Positions 1-5,393 of a DNA stretch of 6,021 nt are shown here, piece by piece (the first letter of the stretch is position 1; every line of letters begins with the position of its first letter). A program made the position numbers and the translations under genes. The notes under the pieces were generated by a model, which was not told the DNA's origin, did no database searches, and was given only the letters and a program-made list of their open reading frames with translations. Source of the DNA: Ignavibacteriaceae bacterium (GTDB lineage Bacteria; Bacteroidota; Ignavibacteria; Ignavibacteriales; Ignavibacteriaceae); the NCBI GenBank assembly GCA_022865965.1, contig JALHTS010000585.1, positions 1-6,021 of the forward strand, given 5' to 3'.

Positions 1-15
1 GCCCGATTGCATTGC
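1..15 (+). repeat. possible 3' end of a repeat copy (copy 0), cut by window edge
   Basis: The first bases, GCCCGATTGCATTGC, resemble the right end of the element found four times further on (CCGATTGATTC in copy 3, TCGATTGATTTGCC in copy 2). The diagnostic TTTTTCATCCC part would lie before base 1. It sits about 67 bases before the Lmo0937-type ATG, like the 76 bases between copy 3 and the YtxH gene. The match is short and could be chance. Confidence 0.25.
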
Positions 16-73
16 TTCTAATCTCTTCATAGATTCATACAGCATTGAAACATTAAAACTTAAACTGAAAGGA

Positions 74-86
74 AACATGCTATGTT
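74..86. promoter_or_regulatory. AACAT/ATGTT dyad over the start codon
   Basis: AACAT and ATGTT are inverted around GCT, and the right arm contains the ATG of the small membrane protein gene. A near copy of the whole stretch recurs at 315-328. It could be a translational or operator dyad, or merely the shared shape of two ribosome-binding regions. Confidence 0.2.
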
Positions 87-231
87 ATACACTATCGCGG
101 TTGTTCTAATAGTTTTGTGGTTACTTGGATTCTTCGCTTTTCACGTCTCCAGTGGCCTTATTCATCTTCTGCTTGTAATTGGAATTATAATGGTCTTAAT
201 AAACGTTTTTAGCGGCCGCCGCGTAACCTGA
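82..231 (+). CDS. Lmo0937 family small membrane protein
   Basis: This 49-residue protein begins MLYTIAVVLIVLWLLGFF and ends VFSGRRVT. It is almost entirely hydrophobic: one segment at about residues 3-20, a short polar turn with His21, Ser23-Ser24 and Gly25, and a second segment at about 26-43, then a basic tail with Arg46-Arg47. Length, the two-helix layout and the LLGFF...IHLLLVIGII pattern match the Lmo0937/DUF5670 family of inner-membrane proteins. These have no known biochemical role and often occur beside stress genes such as CsbD or YtxH. AAAGGA at 68-73 lies 8 bases before the ATG, which fixes the start over the out-of-frame ATG at 77. The stop is TGA. A possible edge copy of the window's repeat lies just upstream. 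Family assignment is by pattern recognition; function is unknown. Confidence 0.8.
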   Translation: MLYTIAVVLIVLWLLGFFAFHVSSGLIHLLLVIGIIMVLINVFSGRRVT

Positions 232-314
232 ACGAATGTTAAGTGCCAAAATATTTTTTAACAAACAGGATGCATAACTGAAGACGAGTTTTCATTCTTA
301 TTGATTTGTAAGGA

Positions 315-328
315 AACATTGCAATGTT
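315..328. promoter_or_regulatory. perfect 14-bp palindrome AACATTGCAATGTT
   Basis: The sequence equals its own reverse complement. It follows AAGGA and precedes the AI-2E remnant. The surrounding AAGGAAACATTGCAATGTTAT differs from the region at 69-88 by little more than one inserted base, so it may be a duplicated leader or an operator. There is no direct evidence of function. Confidence 0.25.
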
Positions 329-335
329 ATTTAAT

Positions 336-550
336 CAACTCCTTACTCTTCGGTTGCCGGACACGATTATTCTTCTTCGTCTTTTGTGTGTTTCCTTTTC
401 AGTCTCGGTTTTATCTGTGTGATTCTTTCTATACCACTTACGATGACACTGAAATTTGCATTTGAAAGAAATGAAAGTACACGATGGATTGCTGTGCTGC
501 TTGGATCAGAAAAGATGGATGAGTTCACGAAACTGAATGAGGAGATATAA
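336..550 (+). pseudogene. remnant of the C-terminus of an AI-2E family transporter
   Basis: The last 35 codons (443-550) are in one frame and read MTLKFAFERNESTRWIAVLL, then GSEK and an acidic tail ending in TAA. With the preceding VILSIPLT this is the characteristic C-terminal end of AI-2E/PerM (DUF20) transporters, where a PLTM-K motif precedes a conserved TRWIAVLLG. Further upstream the homology moves to another frame, with LRLPDTIILLRLLC at about 348-389 resembling the penultimate helix, so a frameshift lies near 390-405. Intact members have roughly 350 residues and eight helices; only about 70 survive here and no start remains. An ORF opening at 324 with ATG stops at 420-422. Family proteins export small molecules or act as Na+/H+ antiporters. 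The identification of the end is confident; the left limit is approximate. Confidence 0.6.
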
Positions 551-593
551 TGATACAATACAGTTTAAAAAAGTGAGGAATAAACTCACCGAT

Positions 594-633
594 AAAGTCT
601 AATCCTTTTTTCATCCCTTTGGACGATTTATTT
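594..633 (+). repeat. 41-bp intergenic element, copy 1
   Basis: It starts AAAG and contains TAATCC, then TTTTTTCATCCCTTTGG and ACGATTTATTT. It is one base shorter than the other copies, in the segment just after AAAG. TA-rich sequence (TTTCTCTATAT at 640-650) follows, as it does after copy 2. The next downstream genes are the 12-codon ORF at 691 and the beta-barrel gene at 791. Confidence 0.7.
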
Positions 634-690
634 ATTTTATTTCTCTATATATCTTAATATCAAGATTAGACTAAAAGGAGGTTCACTGCG

Positions 691-729
691 ATGAACTTAT
701 TTCCAGTTTGTTTTATTGGTATTGCTTGA
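691..729 (+). CDS. possible 12-codon leader ORF or gene-start remnant
   Basis: AAAGGAGG at 674-681 is the best Shine-Dalgarno sequence in the window and stands 9 bases before an ATG. The frame reads MNLFPVCFIGIA and stops at TGA. It lies between repeat copy 1 and the beta-barrel gene. It may be a leader peptide, or the start of a lost small hydrophobic protein like the one at 82. Nothing in the peptide identifies it, and such a short frame can occur by chance. Confidence 0.25.
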   Translation: MNLFPVCFIGIA

Positions 730-790
730 ATATCAGTTAATAATCTTTTATCATTTATTTTTTTAAAACTTAGGGAAGGAATTTGTTATC

Positions 791-1375
791 ATGAAAAATG
801 GTGTATTATTTATAATTGTTTTTACTTTTATTCTTTTCACTGGACATTCTTATGCTCAACTGGAATTAAAGCCAGCAATAGGTTTAAACTTCACTAATTT
901 TTCTGAGGACCCGACAACGGGAAAAACTTCTGCAAAGGTTGGCTGGCAATTAGGCGGTACAATTTCTATGGGAGATAAGTTTTACGGCGAAGGAGGAATT
1001 TTCTGGACTTACAAGAGTACTGAATTTACTGAAGATGCTACTGATAATGAGTTTAGTACGCAGTTAAGTGGTATACGTATACCTGTAATAGTTGGATTCC
1101 ATCTTTTGAGCAAAGAATCTTCACTTGTTGGTCTTCGTGCTTTTGGCGGAGCTTCAGTTTTTATTATTACCACAGTAAATGCACTTGACTTGACAAAGGA
1201 TGATTTTAATACAGCAAGCTGGGGCGTTTTTCTTGGTGCCGGTATTGATATATCTATGTTTTTTGTAGATCTTTCATATGAATGGTCTTTAACTGATGTT
1301 TCAAGTGTTGCTTCTTTTGATGTTGGAAAGTCAAAATCATTATTTATAAATGCAGGAATTAGGCTTAGCTTGTAA
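791..1375 (+). CDS. outer-membrane beta-barrel protein (PorT / OMP_b-brl type)
   Basis: The 194-residue product has a clear Sec signal peptide: MKNG, a hydrophobic core at about residues 5-17, and a likely cleavage after SYA at 20-22, leaving QLELKPAIGLNF at the mature N-terminus. The mature part alternates hydrophobic and polar residues, has many glycines and aromatics (for example GGEGGIFWTY-like strands near 65-75), and ends in a strand reading LFINAGIRLSL. This is the usual layout of small eight-stranded barrels of the porin-family/OMP_b-brl_2 group common in Bacteroidota and relatives. AGGGAAGGA at 772-780 lies 10 bases before the ATG. Repeat copy 1 lies about 157 bases upstream, suggesting shared control with the YtxH pair and kaiC. 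No ligand or pore function can be deduced. No convincing terminator follows; there is only a run of six T just after the stop. Confidence 0.8.
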   Translation: MKNGVLFIIVFTFILFTGHSYAQLELKPAIGLNFTNFSEDPTTGKTSAKVGWQLGGTISMGDKFYGEGGIFWTYKSTEFTEDATDNEFSTQLSGIRIPVIVGFHLLSKESSLVGLRAFGGASVFIITTVNALDLTKDDFNTASWGVFLGAGIDISMFFVDLSYEWSLTDVSSVASFDVGKSKSLFINAGIRLSL

Positions 1376-1418
1376 AAACATTTTTTAATTATATTCATTT
1401 ATCACAAAATAATAACAG

Positions 1419-1635
1419 AAGAATACGAAAACATTTCTTTTGTTAATTCTCATTGTTATAGGTATTTCTCAATTCAGTCAGATGCTGGCAACTGAAAAGG
1501 AAATATTACGTAAAAGATGTTTATAACGACTTATCCACAATTTGCCGGACTGTTAGTGGTGAGGGAAAATTTCTATTTAATATGGGTACAATGATTGCCT
1601 CTTTAATATCTGCAAACGGTTATAACAAAACCTGA
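1419..1635 (+). pseudogene. possible frameshifted small secreted protein remnant
   Basis: From 1419 one frame reads KNTKTFLLLILIVIGISQFS and then QMLATEKEILR, which looks like a signal peptide without its initiator: the AAG is preceded by a CAG codon and an in-frame TAA. That frame stops at 1524-1526. The next frame continues from about 1510 with VKDVYNDLSTICRTVSGEGK and on through FLFNMGTMIASLIS to a TGA at 1633-1635. Together they would give a secreted protein of about 75 residues with one frameshift near 1510 and a lost start codon. I do not recognise the family. The evidence is only a hydrophobic leader and two coherent open frames in otherwise stop-rich DNA, so chance is possible. Confidence 0.3.
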
Positions 1636-1685
1636 AGAAAGAAATCAATAATTCTCTGCGCTTGTACTCGCCTCGAATTTTATAT

Positions 1686-1726
1686 AAAGGCTTAATCCCT
1701 TTTTCATCCCTTTGGTCGATTGATTT
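1686..1726 (+). repeat. 41-bp intergenic element, copy 2
   Basis: It starts AAAGGCTTAATCCC, continues with TTTTTCATCCCTTTGG and ends TCGATTGATTT. It is the copy closest to the apparent consensus. TTTCTCTATAT follows at 1735-1745, almost the same distance as behind copy 1. No intact gene follows; the next structure is the terminator at 1774. Confidence 0.75.
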
Positions 1727-1751
1727 GCCATACCTTTCTCTATATCATTGC

Positions 1752-1822
1752 AGTGCATCATATCTCTCTCCCTCCCAGCTGTAAACTTCATTTTCAATAA
1801 TTTACAGCTGGGAATTTTTTTA
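1752..1822 (+). ncRNA. candidate short RNA between repeat copy 2 and a terminator
   Basis: If copy 2 with the TA-rich 1741-1746 region is a promoter, transcription would start near 1752 and end at the strong terminator around 1821, giving an RNA of about 70 nucleotides. Its 5' part holds a run of pyrimidines (TCTCTCTCCCTCCC at 1763-1776) that could pair with purine-rich ribosome-binding sites. No family is recognised. The alternative is a promoter and terminator left behind after deletion of a stress gene. The 5' end is a guess. Confidence 0.35.
1774..1821 (+). terminator. strong Rho-independent terminator
   Basis: The arms CCCAGCTGTAAA (1774-1785) and TTTACAGCTGGG (1801-1812) pair perfectly over 12 bp around a 15-base loop. 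AA and seven T (1815-1821) follow. The T-run is only on the + strand side, so it acts on rightward transcripts. Confidence 0.85.
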
Positions 1823-1944
1823 TAAATAATAGCGACTAACTGAAAGAGCTTTAGCTATATAAAAAATGAAATGGTGTAACATCAATTTTTCTTTTCCAAT
1901 GCTATTTATATCTCATCTTGAATAATAGTCGATAAAATCACCTA

Positions 1945-1985
1945 AAAGAATTAATCCCTTTTTCATCCCTTCGTCCGATTGATTC
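1945..1985 (+). repeat. 41-bp intergenic element, copy 3
   Basis: It starts AAAGAATTAATCCC, continues with TTTTTCATCCCTTCG and ends TCCGATTGATTC. It differs from copy 2 at six of 41 positions by eye. The YtxH gene begins 76 bases further on, making it the clearest promoter-like placement of the element. Confidence 0.75.
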
Positions 1986-2061
1986 AACTTACATCATTAG
2001 TTACTTTTATTAAAGAAGTAGAATCAAATGAGATATTAAAATTAAATGAAAGGAATTTATT

Positions 2062-2475
2062 ATGTCACGCATAACTGTTAAAGGTTTTCTCGTCGGGTTT
2101 TTAGCTGGTGGTACTGTCGGGGCAATAGTTGCATTATTAACTACTCCGAAAAGCGGTAAGGAACTTAGAGAAAATATAAAACAAAAGTCAGGAGAATATT
2201 TAGATGAAGCTGACAAATATTTTATAGATAAAAAGAACCAAGCTGATAAAATATTCAAAGAAGGCAAAAAAAAATTCACGATGATAATGAATGATGTAAA
2301 ATCAAAACCTGAAGAGATTCTAAAAGATGCTGAACAAGTCTATAACGATGCAAAAGTAAAAACAAAAGAGCTTTTACATTCAGGTAAAGAAAAAATAGAA
2401 ACAGAGGCCGGTAGATTGAAATCTTCAGTTGAAGCAGGAATAGAGACTTATAAAAAAGAAGCTAAGAATTCATAA
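2062..2475 (+). CDS. YtxH domain-containing stress protein
   Basis: This protein has 137 residues. Residues 6-28 form one Gly/Ala-rich membrane segment (VKGFLVGFLAGGTVGAIVALL), followed at once by TTPKSGKELRENI, the hallmark of the YtxH domain (a membrane helix, then a P-K-S/T-G-x-E-x-R basic motif). The rest is a long, highly charged Lys/Glu-rich helix, probably coiled coil, ending KKEAKNS. YtxH proteins are membrane-anchored with unknown biochemical function; in Bacillus ytxH belongs to a general-stress operon with ytxG and ytxJ. GAAAGGAA at 2048-2055 supports the ATG. Repeat copy 3 lies upstream and only 9 bases separate it from the next gene, so the two are almost certainly one operon. 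Family call is secure, role is inferred. Confidence 0.88.
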   Translation: MSRITVKGFLVGFLAGGTVGAIVALLTTPKSGKELRENIKQKSGEYLDEADKYFIDKKNQADKIFKEGKKKFTMIMNDVKSKPEEILKDAEQVYNDAKVKTKELLHSGKEKIETEAGRLKSSVEAGIETYKKEAKNS

Positions 2476-2484
2476 TTCATCAAA

Positions 2485-2871
2485 ATGGACACAATAGAAA
2501 TTTTAATCGTTATATTGCTCATATCAGCATCAGCTCTTTGTATTGCACTTATTTATTTTGTTTATCAGGTCGTTAAGTCTGTGCATTCCATTAGTACGGA
2601 TATACAGGGAATATCATACAAGCTCAGCCCGCTAATACAATCAACTTTTGTACTTTCAGAAAAACTAATTCACGTAACTGATGAAGCTGAATCTCAGCTT
2701 CAAATATCAAAATCAATAGTTAGCGATATCAGAGATCACGCTGATAAAATTTTGAATGTAGAAACTAAAATTCGCAATGGGATAGAAGATGCTATTATAC
2801 CGGTAGTAAAAAATTTACATGCTGTAGGTAAAGGGGTTGAGTCATTTTGGAGAAGGTTCAGAAATAAGTAA
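2485..2871 (+). CDS. DUF948-like membrane-anchored coiled-coil protein (YtxG-like)
   Basis: The protein has 128 residues. An N-terminal membrane helix spans about residues 5-27 (IEILIVILLISASALCIALI and on), with no cleavage site. A heptad-like region follows, with VKSVHSISTDIQGISYKLSP and VTDEAESQLQISKSIVSDIR, and a basic end reading FWRRFRNK. This layout matches the DUF948 family, to which Bacillus YtxG belongs. Pairing directly behind a YtxH gene is the same neighbourhood as in Firmicutes ytxG-ytxH, which strengthens the call. The ATG has no Shine-Dalgarno sequence and sits 9 bases after the YtxH stop, so translational coupling is likely. Expression is presumably driven from repeat copy 3. 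Family match is by layout more than by single motifs. Confidence 0.72.
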   Translation: MDTIEILIVILLISASALCIALIYFVYQVVKSVHSISTDIQGISYKLSPLIQSTFVLSEKLIHVTDEAESQLQISKSIVSDIRDHADKILNVETKIRNGIEDAIIPVVKNLHAVGKGVESFWRRFRNK

Positions 2872-2938
2872 GCGTTTTCTTCTATTGAACAATGCTTAAT
2901 TCCTGCATATCATATTCTGAAAATAATTAACCGAATTC

Positions 2939-3338
2939 ATGAAAGCTTATAGTATGGATTTCCCTTTTTTTCTTAAGGGAATTTTTATTAGTTTTGCGAT
3001 GGCAGTGCCGGTTGGACCAATTGGAATTATGTGTATTCGCAAGACACTTACCGAGGGACGATTACGCGGATTAATAATAGGGCTTGGAGCTACAACTGCA
3101 GATTTGTTTTATTGCTGTGTTTGCTGCACTCGGTTTGGGAAATGGACTCAGTATTTTTTCTGCATCAGCTCTTGTTGCATGAGTTCTTATTGGCTCGTGT
3201 TTATGGTTTCTCTTACTTAGTTCCGGCACCATACTTTTTAGAAATAAACTTGACTTAGTTGGGTTGCGATGGGTAAACAAAATTGCAGGTATTTTAATTA
3301 TTATTTCAGGTGTTATTGCCATAGCAAGTTTGTTATAA
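2939..3338 (+). pseudogene. LysE/RhtB family exporter, broken by deletion and nonsense
   Basis: The N-terminal frame reads FLKGIFISFAMAVPVGPIGI, then MCIRKTLTEGRLRGLIIGLG and ATTADLFYC, typical of LysE-family translocators with their first helix and the PxGP motif. At about 3101-3117 homology switches to the next frame, which reads VFAALGLGNGLSIFSASALV, then an in-frame TGA at 3180-3182, then VLIGSCLWFLLLSSGTILF and RWVNKIAGILIII to the TAA at 3336-3338. Intact members have about 200 residues; these two pieces total about 133 and skip the middle of the fold, roughly 70 residues. The junction therefore marks an internal deletion that also shifted frame, and the TGA is a second lesion. The family exports amino acids or similar small molecules. 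The start lacks a ribosome-binding site; ATG 2954 is an alternative. Confidence 0.82.
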
Positions 3339-3422
3339 ATATTTTTTTTTGAATAAGTTCGATTGTTCGATCAATTGGCCAATCAACAAAATACAAACTG
3401 AGTTGGATGATTAACTTAGGCA

Positions 3423-3463
3423 AAAGGATTAGCTCCTTTTTCATCCCTTTGGACTATTGTTTT
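3423..3463 (+). repeat. 41-bp intergenic element, copy 4
   Basis: It starts AAAGGATTAGCTCC, continues with TTTTTCATCCCTTTGG and ends ACTATTGTTTT. It shares 16 identical bases with copies 1 and 2 in the core. It lies 172 bases before kaiC. AAAAGGA and TCCTTTT at its left end could form a hairpin, but the other copies do not keep it. Confidence 0.7.
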
Positions 3464-3485
3464 GTTTTATAGATGTTTCTATAAT
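3457..3485 (+). promoter_or_regulatory. candidate promoter at repeat copy 4, for kaiC
   Basis: TTGTTT (3457-3462) and a perfect TATAAT (3480-3485) are separated by 17 bases, the ideal sigma-70 spacing. The -35 overlaps the right end of the repeat, placing the CATCCC core just upstream of -35, where an activator would bind. This would give kaiC a leader of about 140 bases. The caveat is that Bacteroidota sensu stricto use a different -33/-7 consensus. Confidence 0.45.
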
Positions 3486-3635
3486 TTATTGAGGTATAGA
3501 GATAAAACACCAAAATCTCTACTAAGAGGTTGTACTACTTTGTTAACAGATGGATATTGGTGTCAAGCGAAATTATTTATAACAGATTTTATTACATGTA
3601 AAAAAAAACAAAAGTATATCCGGAGATAAAATATC

Positions 3636-5378
3636 ATGAAGAAAAAAGAAGTACAATCTCAACGTAATGTCCTTCCAAAATCCCCCACAAGTATTCAAGG
3701 ATTGGACGAAATCACAGGCGGGGGATTACCGAAAGGGAGACCGACACTTATATGTGGCGGTGCGGGTTGCGGAAAGACACTCTTTGCCATGGAGTTTCTC
3801 GTCCGCGGAGCAACGCAGTACAATGAACCGGGCGTCTTCGTGTCGTTCGAGGAAACAGAGAAAGAACTCACAGCAAACGTTGCTTCGTTGGGGTTCGATT
3901 TGGACAAACTTGTAGAGCGCAAAAAGATTTGGCTTGAGCACATTCGCGTTGAACGGAGTGAAATCGAACAAAGCGGTGAATACGATTTGCAAGGTTTGTT
4001 TATCAGGATCCATCACGCAGTTGAGAGCATTGGCGCTAAGCGTGTTGTGCTGGATACCGTAGAAACACTCTTTTCAGGGTTGCCTAATCCTCTTATACTC
4101 CGTGCTGAACTGCAACGATTATTGCGCTGGTTGAAAAGGAAAGGCGTAACAACAATAATTACTGCAGAGCGAGGCGAAGGTGCCTTAACGCGTCAAGGTC
4201 TGGAAGAATACGTCTCTGATTGTGTCATTCTGCTCGATCATCGCGTGAACGATCAATCATCCATACGACGGCTGCGTATTGTTAAATATCGCGGCTCAAC
4301 GCATGGCACGAACGAGTATCCTTTTCTAATTGATGAAGATGGTTTTTCTGTTCTGCCTGTCACTTCCCTGGGACTGAATTACCTTTCGTCCTCCGATAGA
4401 ATTTCTACCGGTATTCCGCGTCTTGATACAATGCTCTCCGGTAAAGGTTACTTTCGCGGCAGTACAGTTCTTGTTTCCGGTTCCGCCGGTACGGGTAAGA
4501 CGAGCGTTGCCGCGCAATTTGTTGAAGCCGCATGCAAACGGGGAGAACTTGTTCTCTTTTTTACTTTCGAAGAATCCCCGAGTCAACTTGTGCGCAATAT
4601 GCGTTCAATTGGAATAGACTTAGAACCGTGGGTGAAAAAAGGATTGCTTCAGTTTCATGCAACACGTCCGACTCTCTATGGCTTGGAAACTCATCTGGCG
4701 ACAAGTATTAAAATGATCAATAAATTTAACCCTCAAATCGTTATCCTCGACCCTATTAATGGATTCATGGTAGGAGAGAACCAAACTGAAGTCAAAACAA
4801 TGTTACTGCGCCTTGTAGATTTTTTGAAGATGAAGCGCGTCACTGCATTCTTCACAAGTCTCACTTCGGAAACAGCGGGTATGGAGATTCCCGATGTACA
4901 TATCTCATCCCTGATAGACACATGGCTGCTTGTTCGTGATTTAGAAATTGGAGGTGAACGTAACAGAGGATTGTATATACTTAAATCGCGCGGTATGGCG
5001 CACTCCAATCAAATTCGCGAGTTTAGACTGACAAACCACGGTATAGAACTGCTTGATGTTTATGTTGGTTCAGAAGGCGTCTTAACAGGTTCGGCGCGAT
5101 TATCACAAGAGACGAAAGACGATGCGGAAAAATTATTGCGTCAGCAAGAAATCGGAAGCAAACAATTTGGATTAGAGCGTAAGCGTGAAGCAATGGAAGC
5201 TCAGATTGTTGTGCTGCGATCTAAATTTCAAGCTGAAGAATCAGAAGCGCTCAAAGTTATCGGGATTGAAAAAGCAAGAAATGAACGTTTCATACAAGAC
5301 AAGGTAAAAATGGGTAAGAGTCGAAGAGGTGATATATTGTTAAAAACAGCCGGCATAAAGAAGAATAGAAATAAATAG
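3636..5378 (+). CDS. kaiC: KaiC-like double RecA-domain ATPase
   Basis: The 580-residue protein holds two KaiC/RecA domains. Domain 1 (about 18-243) has Walker A GGAGCGKT at 41-48, the catalytic Glu pair at 72-73 (SFEETEKE), Walker B VVLD at 137-140 and VKYRGSTHGTNEYPF at 216-230. Domain 2 (about 255-478) has Walker A GSAGTGKT at 282-289, Glu pair 312-313 (FEESP), Walker B IVILD at 368-372 and LKSRGMAHS at 449-457. HISSLIDT at 422-429 aligns with the KaiC autophosphorylation segment HISTITDT; Ser424 fits S431 and Ser425 replaces T432. A charged helical tail (about 488-560), probably coiled coil, goes beyond the two ATPase domains. Both active sites look intact. GGAG at 3622-3625 supports the start; repeat copy 4 lies upstream. 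A kaiB remnant follows 15 bases later. Outside cyanobacteria such proteins often work with KaiB and two-component partners in stress or metabolic timing; that role is inferred. G+C is clearly higher than in flanking genes. Confidence 0.93.
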   Translation: MKKKEVQSQRNVLPKSPTSIQGLDEITGGGLPKGRPTLICGGAGCGKTLFAMEFLVRGATQYNEPGVFVSFEETEKELTANVASLGFDLDKLVERKKIWLEHIRVERSEIEQSGEYDLQGLFIRIHHAVESIGAKRVVLDTVETLFSGLPNPLILRAELQRLLRWLKRKGVTTIITAERGEGALTRQGLEEYVSDCVILLDHRVNDQSSIRRLRIVKYRGSTHGTNEYPFLIDEDGFSVLPVTSLGLNYLSSSDRISTGIPRLDTMLSGKGYFRGSTVLVSGSAGTGKTSVAAQFVEAACKRGELVLFFTFEESPSQLVRNMRSIGIDLEPWVKKGLLQFHATRPTLYGLETHLATSIKMINKFNPQIVILDPINGFMVGENQTEVKTMLLRLVDFLKMKRVTAFFTSLTSETAGMEIPDVHISSLIDTWLLVRDLEIGGERNRGLYILKSRGMAHSNQIREFRLTNHGIELLDVYVGSEGVLTGSARLSQETKDDAEKLLRQQEIGSKQFGLERKREAMEAQIVVLRSKFQAEESEALKVIGIEKARNERFIQDKVKMGKSRRGDILLKTAGIKKNRNK

Positions 5379-5393
5379 TAAAAGGAACTTACT

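Noticed and set aside
237..263. TGTTAA/TTAACA inverted repeat after the Lmo0937-type gene as terminator.
   Set aside because: Six A/T-rich base pairs with a 15-base loop and no T-run after the stem; too weak to call.
573..589. GTGAG/CTCAC hairpin, which on the minus strand is followed by six T and might be a terminator.
   Set aside because: The stem is only 5 bp and there is no minus-strand gene for it to terminate.
1009..1398. Long minus-strand ORF opposite the beta-barrel gene, and similar ones opposite kaiC.
   Set aside because: They are shadows of coding sequence: no ribosome-binding sites, no domain motifs, low-complexity composition.
1643..1761. Minus-strand ORF of 38 codons through repeat copy 2 with a GGGAGGGAGAGA ribosome-binding-like sequence, containing KGMKKGL; copies 1, 3 and 4 also read KGMKKGL or KGMKKEL on the minus strand.
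   Set aside because: Copy 4 has a TAG within the shared stretch, reading frames diverge at once outside the element, the other copies lack a ribosome-binding site, and the purine run is just the complement of the terminator flank. A shared DNA site explains the similarity better.
3374..3383. ATTGGCCAAT 10-bp palindrome after the LysE remnant.
   Set aside because: It is short, extends no further, and is not positioned relative to any start; chance is enough.
3422..3441. AAAAGGA/TCCTTTT hairpin followed by T in repeat copy 4, like a terminator for the LysE remnant.
   Set aside because: The stem is A/T-dominated and not preserved in copy 3, and only partly in copies 1 and 2, so it is not what the element conserves.
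594..3463. CRISPR array or MITE as explanation of the four repeats.
   Set aside because: Spacing is irregular (hundreds of bases, with genes between), there are no terminal inverted repeats or target duplications, and all copies share one orientation.
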